A stretch of 54,609 nt of DNA from UBA993 sp964436815 (GTDB lineage Bacteria > Bacillota > Dethiobacteria > DTU022). Made by a program: the position numbers and the translations under genes. The notes beneath the pieces are model-generated. The model had not been told where the DNA came from and ran no database searches. It saw nothing but the letters and a program-made list of their open reading frames with translations. Position 1 is the stretch's first letter. The number at the start of each line of letters is the position of its first letter. Shown here piece after piece: positions 18,137 through 26,520 of the stretch. Location of the stretch: assembly GCA_964436815.1 (NCBI GenBank), contig CAYTER010000010.1, positions 1 to 54,609 on the forward strand. The letters are read 5' to 3'.

Positions 18137-19066
18137 CTAAGCTTTAAGGTTGATAGCGAGGGGAAGCAATTCAATTTCCACCGGCGCGCGTCCGGGTTGT
18201 TCTCCGTCAAGATCCAGCAGGGCTACTTCATCGGCAAAAACTTTAATTGATCGGCCGCGTAAACTGGTTATCCGCGGATGGCTCAAATGTGTGCCTTTAT
18301 AAACCCGCGGCAGGCTTAATAAGAGATTGATTTTGCTCAGATCTTTAAGAATTACTATATCAAATAAGCCATCGTTCACTTCTGCGTTTGGCGCAATATA
18401 CATCCCACCGCCGAAATAACGCCCATTACCAAAAACAACGACGGTAACAGGCTCATCGCAAATATCTACTCCGTCAACTGAAATTTTCATCTGCTGATTT
18501 TTATAGAGCACCAGCGTGGTAACGGTTGCCCAGAGAAAAGATATAAATCCGCCTAGAGCTTTGCTGGTCTTATTGACCCTGTCCACAGTCGCCCCATCAA
18601 GGCCTAAACCGGCTACATTAATAAAGTGACGGACTTCAGAGAAACCCTGGTTATTGATATAAGAAGCCCGTCCAAGATCGATTGGTCTGATCGGGCTGCT
18701 TATTATATGCTTTGCTGCCTCCGCTGTATCGGTTGGAATGCCGATTGTCCGGATCAGGTCACGTCCGGTTCCCCCTGAAATAAAGCTGATAGCTGCATGG
18801 GGGTTGATCAGTTTAAGATCCTGGTCGAAGAAACCGTTTATCACCTCGTTGGTAGTACCATCACCGCCAACGGCAATAATTAATTCATGTCCTTCTTTTA
18901 ATAACTGACGGGTTAACTCTGTTGCATGCCCCGGCGCCTCTGTAAAATTATGTTCGAAAGATATCCCCTCATCGGCAATGATTGCAGCCATCTCTGGCCA
19001 CCGCTTACCTGTTGTCCCGTTTCCAGAAGCAGGATTTACTACCAGTGCTGCTTTCAGCTTTTCCAT
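18137..19066 (-). CDS. Diacylglycerol kinase-like lipid kinase (DagK/YegS/BmrU family)
   Basis: 309 residues. The N-terminal catalytic fold opens with ALVVNPASGNGTTG and has the nucleotide loop VGGDGTTNEVINGF; the second motif is SGGTGRDLIRT. A C-terminal beta-sandwich follows, with GGGMYIAPNAEVNDGLFDIVIL. Family members phosphorylate diacylglycerol or related lipids, or serve unknown lipid roles; the substrate is not predictable. It has an AGGGGGAG ribosome site. It is followed by the thrS promoter, so it is probably a separate unit from thrS. Confidence 0.88.
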   Translation of the reverse strand: MEKLKAALVVNPASGNGTTGKRWPEMAAIIADEGISFEHNFTEAPGHATELTRQLLKEGHELIIAVGGDGTTNEVINGFFDQDLKLINPHAAISFISGGTGRDLIRTIGIPTDTAEAAKHIISSPIRPIDLGRASYINNQGFSEVRHFINVAGLGLDGATVDRVNKTSKALGGFISFLWATVTTLVLYKNQQMKISVDGVDICDEPVTVVVFGNGRYFGGGMYIAPNAEVNDGLFDIVILKDLSKINLLLSLPRVYKGTHLSHPRITSLRGRSIKVFADEVALLDLDGEQPGRAPVEIELLPLAINLKA

Positions 19067-19123
19067 TTATTACTCCCCCTAAGTTATACTCCCAGGACTA
19101 TGCTTGCAAAAATTATACCATAT

Positions 19124-19156
19124 AAAAAAGCCTGCACCCTTTCGGTACAGGCTTTT
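19124..19156 (-). terminator. Terminator of the arsR-acr3-arsC operon
   Basis: On the - strand the stem AAGCCTGTACC/GGTGCAGGCTT (one mismatch) has a short loop and six T residues (19124-19129 on the + strand are A). It begins about 20 bases after the arsC stop. Confidence 0.85.
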
Positions 19157-19176
19157 GAACATATTTAAATAACCAG

Positions 19177-19605
19177 TTACTCTTCTGCTACCAGTTCTTC
19201 AACATAGGCCTTAATCATATCCCGAATTTCCCTGAATTTGGCAATTATATCATCGTCACTGCCTTCAGCCCGGGCCGGATCTTCAAGCGCCCAATGTCTT
19301 TTCTCAACCCGGGTAGGCACTACGGGACAACTTTCCCGAGCATCGCCGCAGAGGGTAATCAGCAGATCAACCTGATCCAGGAGCTCCCTGTTGATTGCAT
19401 CCGAAGTCTGGTTGCTGATATCAATTCCTGCCTCCTGCATGACCTGAACAGCCCTGGGATTGATACCAACAGGAGCGATACCGGCGCTAAAGACTTCAAA
19501 TTGACCGGCGCCCAAAACCTTTAAAAAGCCTTCGGCCATCTGACTGCGGGCGGAATTACCGGTGCAGAGAAAAAGCACTTTTTTTTGTTTTTTTACTTCA
19601 GCCAA
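19177..19605 (-). CDS. arsC: Arsenate reductase, thioredoxin-coupled type
   Basis: 142 residues of the low-molecular-weight phosphatase fold. The P-loop is LFLCTGNSARSQMAEG near the start, and the partner cysteines are in LCGDARESCP (about residues 80-88), giving the Cys triad of thioredoxin-linked ArsC. The acid is in the closing DPARAEGSDDD segment. Known role: As(V) to As(III) for export. It is last in the operon arsR-acr3-arsC, 34 bases after acr3, followed by a terminator. Confidence 0.93.
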   Translation of the reverse strand: MAEVKKQKKVLFLCTGNSARSQMAEGFLKVLGAGQFEVFSAGIAPVGINPRAVQVMQEAGIDISNQTSDAINRELLDQVDLLITLCGDARESCPVVPTRVEKRHWALEDPARAEGSDDDIIAKFREIRDMIKAYVEELVAEE

Positions 19606-19639
19606 TTTAATCTCCCCTCTAATTTTTTTACTAATTGGT

Positions 19640-20710
19640 TCAGGAAGCTTTTTTAATAGCCGGAAACCAGTTACGGGTCCTCAGGCAAATCCGGACCAGA
19701 GCCAGCATGATTGGCACTTCGATCAGCACGCCAACAACAGTTGAAAGGGCTGCGCCCGATGTTAGACCGAAAATAGTAACGGCCGTCGCAATAGCTACTT
19801 CAAAGTGGTTACTGGCGCCAATCATCGCTGCCGGACCAGCTTCTTCATAGCTTAAACCTATGTACTTGGCTGCAATGTAGCCGATCAGGAAAATAACCAG
19901 GGTCTGAATAACCAACGGAATCGCAATCATTCCCACAACCAAAGGCGCTTCCAGGATTACCCTACCCTGCAGCATAAACAGGAAGATCAGGGTTGCTAAA
20001 AGAGCAATAATAGAAATAGTACCCATGTTTTTCAAAAATACACGCTCATACCAGTCAATCCCCCTGGTTTTAATTAACCTGATGCGGCTAATGTATCCTG
20101 CCACCAGCGAAACACCAACGTAAAGCATAACGCTTAAGAAAATAGTCATAAAGGGTACTGACATCTCTGCGACTCCAAGCAGGAAATTGCCTAGTGGAGC
20201 GTAGAGAACCAGCATGGTTAATGAATTTAAGGCGACCAGGACAAGAGTCAGGCCCATAAACCCGCGGGCCAGGTAACTCCAAACCAGCACCATGGCAGTA
20301 CAGGGGGCTATCCCCAGAAGAATCATACCCGCGACGTACTCACCTGCCAGAGTGTCGTCTAAAAATGGAGCAAACACTACCCGCATAAAGAGCCAGGCAA
20401 AGAAAAACATAGTAAATGGCTTGATAGCCCAGTTAATGATCAGGGTTAATAATACTGCTTTGGGAGCTTTTACCGCATTGACCACTTCGCTGAAATCAAT
20501 CTGTACCATGATCGGATACATCATAGCAAAGAGGAAAATGGCTACCGGTATGTTCACCTGGGCGACTGAAAGAGAATTTAAAAACTGGGCCGCGCCGGGA
20601 AAAGCAGCGCCCAGGCCAATACCGATAAGGATACAAAGGGCTACCCAAACCGTTAAGTACTTATGAAAAAAACCAAGTTCGTATTCCTTTTCCATGTTCA
20701 TCTGTTTCAT
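19640..20710 (-). CDS. acr3: Arsenite efflux transporter, Acr3 family
   Basis: 356 residues with ten membrane helices, the Acr3 length and layout. It contains the family segment GIAPCTAMVLVWS with the conserved Cys, PVAIFLFAMMYPIMVQID near the start, and ASNHFEVAIATAVTIFGL toward the end. It exports As(III) (or antimonite) across the cytoplasmic membrane, driven by the proton gradient. It lies between arsR and arsC. Confidence 0.93.
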   Translation of the reverse strand: MKQMNMEKEYELGFFHKYLTVWVALCILIGIGLGAAFPGAAQFLNSLSVAQVNIPVAIFLFAMMYPIMVQIDFSEVVNAVKAPKAVLLTLIINWAIKPFTMFFFAWLFMRVVFAPFLDDTLAGEYVAGMILLGIAPCTAMVLVWSYLARGFMGLTLVLVALNSLTMLVLYAPLGNFLLGVAEMSVPFMTIFLSVMLYVGVSLVAGYISRIRLIKTRGIDWYERVFLKNMGTISIIALLATLIFLFMLQGRVILEAPLVVGMIAIPLVIQTLVIFLIGYIAAKYIGLSYEEAGPAAMIGASNHFEVAIATAVTIFGLTSGAALSTVVGVLIEVPIMLALVRICLRTRNWFPAIKKAS

Positions 20711-20751
20711 TCACCTCGAATAAAATATTTGAATGTAAAATGGTTTGGAAA

Positions 20752-21075
20752 TCAAAGAGTGCACTCAATTTTTGGTTCATCTTTAATTTTATATTCGTAA
20801 TTCTCAACCATTCTAACTAATTTTACCTGCAGACTCTTCAGGTGAGCTTCAAAGCCCTCCTTATTAATTGAATAAAATATCCATTTACCGTTGCGTCGAT
20901 CATTAACCAAATTGGCTTGCTTCAGAATCTTCACATGATGTGAAACTGCAGACTGAGAGAGCTTTAATTCTTCTATTAATTCACATATGCACATCTCCTC
21001 CTTAATAAGCATAATCAAGATTTTATACCTTGTTTCTTCGCCGATTGCTTTGAAAAAATTTACCAGCTTTTTCAT
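20752..21075 (-). CDS. arsR: ArsR family repressor (ars operon)
   Basis: 107 residues, a winged helix-turn-helix. The metalloid motif MCICEL lies at the start of the DNA-binding region, followed by the recognition helix LSQSAVSHHVKILKQANLV and the wing DRRNGKWIFYSI. The ELCVCDL-type cysteines suggest As(III) sensing; a further Cys lies in the C-terminal IECTL. It is first in its operon and probably binds the inverted repeat over its own start site. Confidence 0.92.
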   Translation of the reverse strand: MKKLVNFFKAIGEETRYKILIMLIKEEMCICELIEELKLSQSAVSHHVKILKQANLVNDRRNGKWIFYSINKEGFEAHLKSLQVKLVRMVENYEYKIKDEPKIECTL

Positions 21076-21125
21076 AACTTCTGATACCTTCCTTTACATA
21101 ACACTACACATCTAAATATTTAATT

Positions 21126-21169
21126 TTATCGATATGATAAATTATACATAACCCTTTTCCCCTTGACAA
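21126..21169 (-). promoter_or_regulatory. Promoter and probable ArsR operator of arsR-acr3-arsC
   Basis: On the - strand TTGTCA (21164-21169) and a perfect TATAAT (21141-21146) are 17 bases apart. Directly downstream, over the expected start point, is the 15-bp interrupted palindrome TTATC-N5-GATAA (21126-21140). This is where an ArsR dimer would block transcription. Operator identity is inferred from position and symmetry. Confidence 0.72.
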
Positions 21170-21234
21170 GAAATAGGTTAATGATTTTTAGCTTATGAAA
21201 TCTTTATGTTAAATCTACAGGGGTAATTATATGT

Positions 21235-21771
21235 CTAACTTGAATTTACAGTATGTCGGGCGTAGATTTCTCTCTTTTCCTCTGTTGCAATAAGCCTATT
21301 GATAATAAGTGCCATTACGATAATGCCGCCCAGGCTTACCAGCCAGCGGGTAAGAGCAAAAGTGCTGCCAAGCGAAGTGATTTCAAAAAGAAACATGGGG
21401 ATTTTCATTGTGGACCAAGCGCCAAGAAATATTAATATATTGCTGAACTTTACTCCCTTCTGAATCATGATTGCAGCCAGGGGAAAGGCGGCATAAAGCG
21501 GTCCTGCAGCTGCGGCTCCTAACAGCACACTCAAGGCTATCCCGATTATTCCGGATTTTTCGCCCATGTAGCGCATGAACTGCTCGCGCGGCACCCAAAC
21601 ATCGAGCAGGCCAATTAAGACAAATATCGGCGGTAATACAGCCAACATCTGTAGAATATGACTGCCGGTATTGACAGCAACCTTGATCCCCAGATCTCTG
21701 CTATATAAAAATAAAACAGCGTCAGCAATCAATACCAGTATCAACAATAAATAGGGTTTAAGTTTTTTCAT
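21235..21771 (-). CDS. Permease, C-terminal half-type (split permease)
   Basis: 178 residues with five or so hydrophobic helices. Distinctive segments are LLGAAAAGPLYAAFPLAAIMIQKG and ILIFLGAWSTMKIPMFLFE, which resemble half of the predicted permease (DUF318/YraQ/ArsP-like) family. It overlaps the 3' end of the preceding half-permease gene by ATGA (21768-21771), so the two are probably made together and pair in the membrane. The substrate is unknown; the context suggests a metalloid or thiol compound. It is the last gene of the long arsR2-led series. Confidence 0.7.
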   Translation of the reverse strand: MKKLKPYLLLILVLIADAVLFLYSRDLGIKVAVNTGSHILQMLAVLPPIFVLIGLLDVWVPREQFMRYMGEKSGIIGIALSVLLGAAAAGPLYAAFPLAAIMIQKGVKFSNILIFLGAWSTMKIPMFLFEITSLGSTFALTRWLVSLGGIIVMALIINRLIATEEKREIYARHTVNSS

Positions 21772-22247
21772 CTCAGCACCATCCCGATTATTATGGCGGC
21801 AATAAAGGAAAATAGGTAAGCAAAACCATTCCGAAGGATTGTTGTTTTCCAGCCGAAATATTTTGCTTCAAGTGGCGCTGTAACTGTGCCAACCATAGTT
21901 AGAGAAGAAACAAAAACCGCAATCTGCATAGTCCCGGCACCACCGGTCAGTAGAGAAGCAGCCATCGGAAAAGCCACAAAAGCCGGTATTAAAGTAATGG
22001 CGCCGATAATCGAGGTTAAGATCATTCCCCAAAAGCCTGTATTTTGACCTAGCGCTACAGTTATGACATGCGGAGAAAGCACCGTTAAAACCAGTCCAAT
22101 CAGAGTCAGCACCCCAAGCAATGCAGGCACGATGTTTTCAAAGGCCTTCCAAGATTTCATCAAGGCCATTTTCGTCTTTTTATGATCCCTGAAAAATGAG
22201 AAGCTTAAAAAAGTAACAGCAATAATATAAAGAATTACTTCAAACAA
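21768..22247 (-). CDS. Permease, N-terminal half-type (split permease)
   Basis: About 159 residues. It starts with one helix (LFEVILYIIAVTFLSF), then a charged loop FRDHKKTKMALMKSW, then helices including GLVLTVLSPHVITVALG, LIPAFVAFPMAASLL and a final helix. The segment PAFVAFPMAASLLTGGAG mirrors GPLYAAFPLAAIMIQKG in the next gene, so the two look like the inverted-repeat halves of one permease kept as separate genes. I choose a TTG at 22247 (AGGAG 10 bases upstream) over the GTG at 22256, which has the ribosome site only one base away. Confidence 0.65.
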   Translation of the reverse strand: MFEVILYIIAVTFLSFSFFRDHKKTKMALMKSWKAFENIVPALLGVLTLIGLVLTVLSPHVITVALGQNTGFWGMILTSIIGAITLIPAFVAFPMAASLLTGGAGTMQIAVFVSSLTMVGTVTAPLEAKYFGWKTTILRNGFAYLFSFIAAIIIGMVLR

Positions 22248-22386
22248 GAGTGCCACTCTCCTGTAGTTAATAATTTATTATGTATCTTATAACAGTATCA
22301 GGCATTAATTTTCATTGTTCATTGCGGAGCCAACAAAGCTTCCCGGCTAATAAGCAGGAAGCCTCGCCCATATTTTAGTAATTGTC

Positions 22387-23562
22387 TTATAAAACGAAAT
22401 TACCAAAAATCATCCCCGATGCAGTAGCCATAAATACGACAAGGAGAACAAAAACTGCTGTTTTTTGGGTTCCCAACACGGATCTGATCACTAGCATATT
22501 GGGCAAACTGAGCGCCGGACCGGCCAATAGTAGCGCCAGGGCCGGGCCCTTACCCATGCCTGCTCCTAGCAGTCCCTGCAGGATAGGGATTTCGGTTAAT
22601 GTGGCAAAATACATGAAGGCACCTACCACTGAAGCAACCAGGTTTGCCTGAAGGCTGTTGCCACCAACGAGCGCTTCGATATAGCGTACAGGGATGAGAC
22701 CGGCATCGGTTCCCGGGCGACCCATCAACAGACCGGCTACGAGAACACCTGCAAAAAGCAAGGGCAGTATTTGTTTGGCAAAATCCCAGGTTGTATTGAC
22801 CCAGTCTTTGCGCTCTTCCGGCTTAAACCATCTGACCAGTATAAAAGCAAGAAAGGCCAAAAGAGCAACAACCACCGGCCATTTTACCGTGTAAAGGGTG
22901 TTATAGAAACCAACCGGTTCAGCGGGCCGGCTCCAAGTAGCAAAAATCAGGATTAATACCAGGGTCAGGAAAAATAGAACATTCTGACCCGGGCTGCGGG
23001 TTTCTGTTTGATCATCATCCATCCCGGCCATTTGTGACGCCAGTCGGTTTTGATCGTCTTTACGGAAAAAGAAAGCCATCAGTAAACCGATCATTACGGC
23101 AAAAATGACCGCCCCGGCAGCCCTGGCCAGACCAAGTTCCCAGCCAAGCACTCTAGCCGTCAAGACAATAGCTAATACATTTATGGCCGGGCCGGAGTAA
23201 AGAAATGCACAAGCCGGTCCAAGACCGGCCCCCCGTCTGTATATACCGCTAAAAAGAGGTAATACTGTGCAAGAGCATACGGCCAGGATTACTCCGGATA
23301 CTGATGCCACTGAATAGGCAACAATTCTACTAGCCCCACTGCCAAAGTATTTAATGACCGACCCCTGCGAAACAAAATTGGCAATCGCCCCGGCAATAAA
23401 AAAGGCTGGAACCAGGCAGAATAGAACATGTTCTCTGGCATACTCCTGCAAGAGATGAAAGGCTTCAATAATCGCCCCACCCACTAAGGGGCTTTCAAAT
23501 GGTATGAAGTATGCCGCTAAAAATACTGCCACTATGAGTGTTAATTTTTGGTAATCCTTCAT
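22387..23562 (-). CDS. Predicted permease (DUF318/YraQ, ArsP-like)
   Basis: 391 residues with about ten helices in two similar halves. The first half has AVCSCTVLPLFSGIYRRGAGLGPACAFLYSGPAINVLAI, a hallmark of this permease family, with the Cys pair CSC. The second half has TLTEIPILQGLLGAGMGKGPALALLLAGPALSLPN. Between them lies a charged cytoplasmic loop (RKDDQNRLASQM...). ArsP-type members export organoarsenicals; the function of most others is unproven. It is 54 bases from the CxxC thioredoxin-like gene, a common partner. Confidence 0.82.
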   Translation of the reverse strand: MKDYQKLTLIVAVFLAAYFIPFESPLVGGAIIEAFHLLQEYAREHVLFCLVPAFFIAGAIANFVSQGSVIKYFGSGASRIVAYSVASVSGVILAVCSCTVLPLFSGIYRRGAGLGPACAFLYSGPAINVLAIVLTARVLGWELGLARAAGAVIFAVMIGLLMAFFFRKDDQNRLASQMAGMDDDQTETRSPGQNVLFFLTLVLILIFATWSRPAEPVGFYNTLYTVKWPVVVALLAFLAFILVRWFKPEERKDWVNTTWDFAKQILPLLFAGVLVAGLLMGRPGTDAGLIPVRYIEALVGGNSLQANLVASVVGAFMYFATLTEIPILQGLLGAGMGKGPALALLLAGPALSLPNMLVIRSVLGTQKTAVFVLLVVFMATASGMIFGNFVL

Positions 23563-23616
23563 TACTGATTCATCTCCTCAGTATGGAAAGCTAAAATCCG
23601 AATTCAGTACTAGGCT

Positions 23617-23856
23617 CTAGAGCTCCTTTTTGATTAATGCTTTAATTTCCTCAGGCTTTAAAACTTTACCGGCAGATTTCACCTGATCATTAATCACTAA
23701 AGCCGGGGTCATCATCACGTCATACTGCATGATTTCGTCCATCCTGGTTATCTTTTGCACATCCGCGGCAACATTTAGTTCCGCCAAAGCATTGATTGTT
23801 TCTTTCTCCAGCGCTTGGCATTTTGAGCATCCAGTTCCTAAAATTTTAATAATCAT
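23617..23856 (-). CDS. Small thioredoxin-like redox protein (TM0996/MTH895 family)
   Basis: 79 residues. The active site GTGCSKCQALEK sits at about residues 7-18, and a cis-Pro segment MMTPALVINDQVKSAGK follows. This is the redox-active disulfide protein family, a single thioredoxin fold without extra parts. It typically accompanies YraQ-type permeases, as here. It probably acts as a cytoplasmic thiol reductant or metal(loid) carrier for the transporter; the substrate is not known. Confidence 0.88.
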   Translation of the reverse strand: MIIKILGTGCSKCQALEKETINALAELNVAADVQKITRMDEIMQYDVMMTPALVINDQVKSAGKVLKPEEIKALIKKEL

Positions 23857-23885
23857 CTATTAGCAGCTCCTTTAAATAATTTATT

Positions 23886-24101
23886 TTAGTACATTGGACC
23901 ATGCATTTTTTTACTTCTTCGATCCTGATTTTGCAACAAGAGGTGTTGCTGCGGGGAGAGCAGTTCACCTTCTTCATAATGTTCTTTAAAATAATAAATA
24001 CAGTCCTGGCCGGCACTCAAATCTTCTATTGTTTTTTTAAAGCGCAGACAGTAATTCGGTGACACTTGTTTATCCAATAATCCGCAGGTTGTGCAATTCA
24101 T
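23886..24101 (-). CDS. Small Cys-rich protein, function unknown
   Basis: 71 residues; I do not recognise a family. Cysteines cluster in NCTTCGLLDK near the start, at NYCLRFKK and at GQDCIYYF. This C-x2-C-x11-C-x16-C spacing suggests a zinc or Fe-S site. It ends with a polar tail. The start is set at the ATG at 24101, with GGGAGGT 6 bases upstream, rather than the 7-codon-longer frame. It sits between the DGC gene and the thioredoxin-like gene, in the same direction. Confidence 0.72.
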   Translation of the reverse strand: MNCTTCGLLDKQVSPNYCLRFKKTIEDLSAGQDCIYYFKEHYEEGELLSPQQHLLLQNQDRRSKKMHGPMY

Positions 24102-24149
24102 CAACTTACCTCCCGCAATCACTTCAATCTGTTAATCTTTAAAAAGCGT

Positions 24150-24548
24150 CTAAACCAGCGCTTTAAGTTGTTGATAAACCATATCTATCTCAGCTTCTCC
24201 CAGATTGTAATCCTTGTTCTTCCTGATTCCCATTTCAGTGAGAACCAGGGACTCGCTTACCGCAAGACCGGCTCGTTCAAGCGTTCGTTTACTGCATTGG
24301 ACGGGGCAACCATCAATGGCAATAATTTTTGACGCCTCACCAGCGGCAGAGATCATCGCTGCGTCTGCTGCCCCAATGCCGGCCAGGCAGTACATACTGG
24401 CTGCCCCCTCCATGGTTATTTTTACCGTAGCCTGGTTGGCCAGCTGCCCTACATTTGAACCACCGGAACTAGGGAATAAAAGTACCGGCACTGCACTGCA
24501 ACAGGTCTCGGCCATTTCATGAGTCAGCTCTTTCTTGTTGCTACTCAT
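24150..24548 (-). CDS. DGC-domain putative zinc-binding protein
   Basis: 132 residues. The naming motif is DGCPVQCSKRTLE (residues about 79-91). There is an N-terminal CCSAVPVLLFPSSGGSNVGQLANQA and a middle MYCLAGIGAADAAMI. These cysteines are those of the DGC family, thought to bind zinc. No activity is established. The family often lies near arsenic or selenium genes and small thioredoxins in anaerobes, which fits here. Confidence 0.82.
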   Translation of the reverse strand: MSSNKKELTHEMAETCCSAVPVLLFPSSGGSNVGQLANQATVKITMEGAASMYCLAGIGAADAAMISAAGEASKIIAIDGCPVQCSKRTLERAGLAVSESLVLTEMGIRKNKDYNLGEAEIDMVYQQLKALV

Positions 24549-24554
24549 CTTACA

Positions 24555-25112
24555 TTAAATCCCTCCTTCTATGTAATTTGAAATATCATGACCCAGGGCA
24601 CCGACCAGCTCAATCATCACTGTCTTCTGTTCCTTATAATCATCTGAAAAAAGTGGTGTGCAGTGATCAAGCGACTGCTGACCGCTCGACAACAGAGCAG
24701 CAAAAGCAAGACATGATTTTTCACCACACTGCTTGCAGTTAATACGCGGTAACCAGGTAAATAGCTGTAAGGGGTGAGGCCTTTTTTTTGATTCATAGAG
24801 CGGTTCAATCTCCGCTTTTCGCTCAGCTGTTTCATTAATTAAATCTCTTAACCAATTTAAAACCTGGCGGGCATCAGTGTCATTAAGCGCCTTGATCAGG
24901 ATCAGTTTTACCGGCTCAAGGGTTATCATACGAAACTCTTTAAACATGGTTAAATTGGGCGCATGTTCATTATAGTTTGCATTTTTAACTACACGGTTCA
25001 GGTAAGGCATGATTTCACTGATATCGTCAGAGAGGCGTGCCTTAACTCTGATCTTTCCCGCTTCCGCAAAACAGGGAGAGGTGTGATAGATATTGATGTT
25101 TTTAAGATACAT
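24555..25112 (-). CDS. Protein with C-terminal [4Fe-4S] domain
   Basis: About 185 residues. The first two thirds have no recognised fold (MYLKNINIYHTSPCF..., RVKARLSDDISEIMPYLNR). The end holds a typical Fe-S binding segment, INCKQCGEKSCLAFAALL...DHCTPLF, with Cys spacing C-x2-C-x4-C, then a fourth Cys about 16 residues on (PF04060-type). The start is taken as the ATG at 25112, three bases past the stop of the 58-residue ORF. The ATG at 25127, overlapping that ORF, is the alternative. It may pass electrons or sense redox state for the neighbouring thiol/metalloid proteins. Confidence 0.75.
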   Translation of the reverse strand: MYLKNINIYHTSPCFAEAGKIRVKARLSDDISEIMPYLNRVVKNANYNEHAPNLTMFKEFRMITLEPVKLILIKALNDTDARQVLNWLRDLINETAERKAEIEPLYESKKRPHPLQLFTWLPRINCKQCGEKSCLAFAALLSSGQQSLDHCTPLFSDDYKEQKTVMIELVGALGHDISNYIEGGI

Positions 25113-25114
25113 TA

Positions 25115-25291
25115 TCAGAGCTTCCATGTTTTCATAATTTCCCTTGCGATGCAGGGCAATTGTTTTTTTAGCTTGGGAGCAATTCGCTTCAAAACAAAAT
25201 AGAGAGCTTCTTGTGGATCCTTATCCAGACAGATACTCTGCAGCATAACCATATCTTCTTCGCCCAGCGCTACAAAAACTTTTTGTTCCAT
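25115..25291 (-). CDS. Small ORF, 58 residues, function unknown
   Basis: It starts MEQKVFVALGEEDMVM and ends REIMKTWKL. It is soluble, with a central acidic-then-basic pattern (LDKDPQEALYFVLKRIAPKLKK) and two lone cysteines. The ATG at 25291 has GAAGGTG 7 bases upstream. It lies in the 186-base space between the cysteine desulfurase-like gene and the Fe-S gene, which would otherwise be an odd gap in a tight series. Its end is nearly coupled to the Fe-S gene start. No family is recognised. Confidence 0.6.
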   Translation of the reverse strand: MEQKVFVALGEEDMVMLQSICLDKDPQEALYFVLKRIAPKLKKQLPCIAREIMKTWKL

Positions 25292-25312
25292 GAAAGAACA
25301 CCTTCTTTCAAA

Positions 25313-26458
25313 TCATGCCACAACTAAATCATTTAAAGCAGTAATTAAAAAATCAATTTCATCTTTAGTATTCCAGTAACCAAAGCTCACTCTTACAGTA
25401 CCCCCTTGTACAGTTCCTATTGTTCGATGAGCTTGGGGAGCGCAATGTAATCCAGATCGTGCCATGATTTTGTAGACTTCATCCAATACATAAGTGACTT
25501 CTTCCGGTGCAATATTGGAAAAGTTAAAAGAGATTACCGCTGCTCTTTCTTCCGCTTTATGAGGTCCGTAAATGATTAGGTTAGGTATTTTGCACAGTCT
25601 GTCCAGCGCATAACCAGTCAGTTCAATTTCACGGGCACGAATCTTATCCAGCCCCTCATTAAGAATAAACTTAACCCCGGCTCCTAAACCAGCTATGCCG
25701 GCAGCATTGAGTGTGCCTGCTTCATAACGATCAGGCAGATGCTCGGGTTGATGCTCAAGTAGTGAATCACCACCGGTTCCTCCCTCTTTCAAGGGAGTGA
25801 TATCAATACCGGGAGCAATATACAATCCGCCGGTACCGGTCGGGCCGAGCAAGCCTTTATGACCGGTAAACGCCAATAGATTAATATTCATACTTTCAAC
25901 ATTGACTGGTAGCACTCCCGCTGTCTGCGCAGCATCAACAAGCAAAGGAATATTCCTCTCTTTACATATTTTCCCGACTTCTTTTAAAGGCATGATGGTT
26001 CCGGTAACATTGGAAGCATGGTTAATGACAACCAAACGTGTTTTTGAGTGGATTAAATGCTTAAGCTGTTCAGGATCGCAAGCCAATCCTCCCGGACACT
26101 CTAATAAGGATATCTTTATATCTTTTTCTTTTTCCAGAACTTTAAGCGTTCTCCAGACTGCATTATGTTCCATCTGGGATGTAATCACGTGATCTTTGTT
26201 TTTAAGATATCCTTTTAGGGTTAGGTTTATTGACTCGGTTATGTTGGAAGTAAATACGATTCTTGTTAAATCTTCGATGTTAAAGAGTTTTGCCAATAAC
26301 ATTCGAGTCTCGAAAACTGTTTCTTCAGCTCTTCGAGCTTTGTGGTACGTACCCCGACCCGGGCTGGCACCTAGATCACGCATATATTCTAATACTGTCT
26401 GATATACAATTTCCGGTTTCGGAAATGAGGTTGCAGCGTGATCAAAATAGACAGGCAA
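25313..26458 (-). CDS. Cysteine desulfurase-like class V aminotransferase
   Basis: 381 residues, a PLP enzyme of the NifS/SufS group (short family variant). It starts PVYFDHAATSFPKP, followed by the His motif SQMEHNAVWRTL, the Asp of LVDAAQTAG and the PLP lysine in AFTGHKGLLGPTGTGGLY. The catalytic Cys is probably that of ARSGLHCAPQAH (about residue 340). Such enzymes draw sulfur (or selenium) from cysteine as persulfide for Fe-S or thio-compounds. It is unusual as the first enzyme after an ArsR-type regulator. The start is a TTG with a weak ribosome site. Confidence 0.88.
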   Translation of the reverse strand: MPVYFDHAATSFPKPEIVYQTVLEYMRDLGASPGRGTYHKARRAEETVFETRMLLAKLFNIEDLTRIVFTSNITESINLTLKGYLKNKDHVITSQMEHNAVWRTLKVLEKEKDIKISLLECPGGLACDPEQLKHLIHSKTRLVVINHASNVTGTIMPLKEVGKICKERNIPLLVDAAQTAGVLPVNVESMNINLLAFTGHKGLLGPTGTGGLYIAPGIDITPLKEGGTGGDSLLEHQPEHLPDRYEAGTLNAAGIAGLGAGVKFILNEGLDKIRAREIELTGYALDRLCKIPNLIIYGPHKAEERAAVISFNFSNIAPEEVTYVLDEVYKIMARSGLHCAPQAHRTIGTVQGGTVRVSFGYWNTKDEIDFLITALNDLVVA

Positions 26459-26520
26459 ATCTCAGCGCCCCCAGAAAAGGAAACATTAATCTTTCACAAC
26501 GCTCAAAGCATAGTTTTAAG

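Noticed and set aside
22257..22386. Terminator between the 391-residue permease and the split permease
   Set aside because: A 6-bp GCTTCC/GGAAGC stem exists but is weak, with a long loop and no convincing T run.
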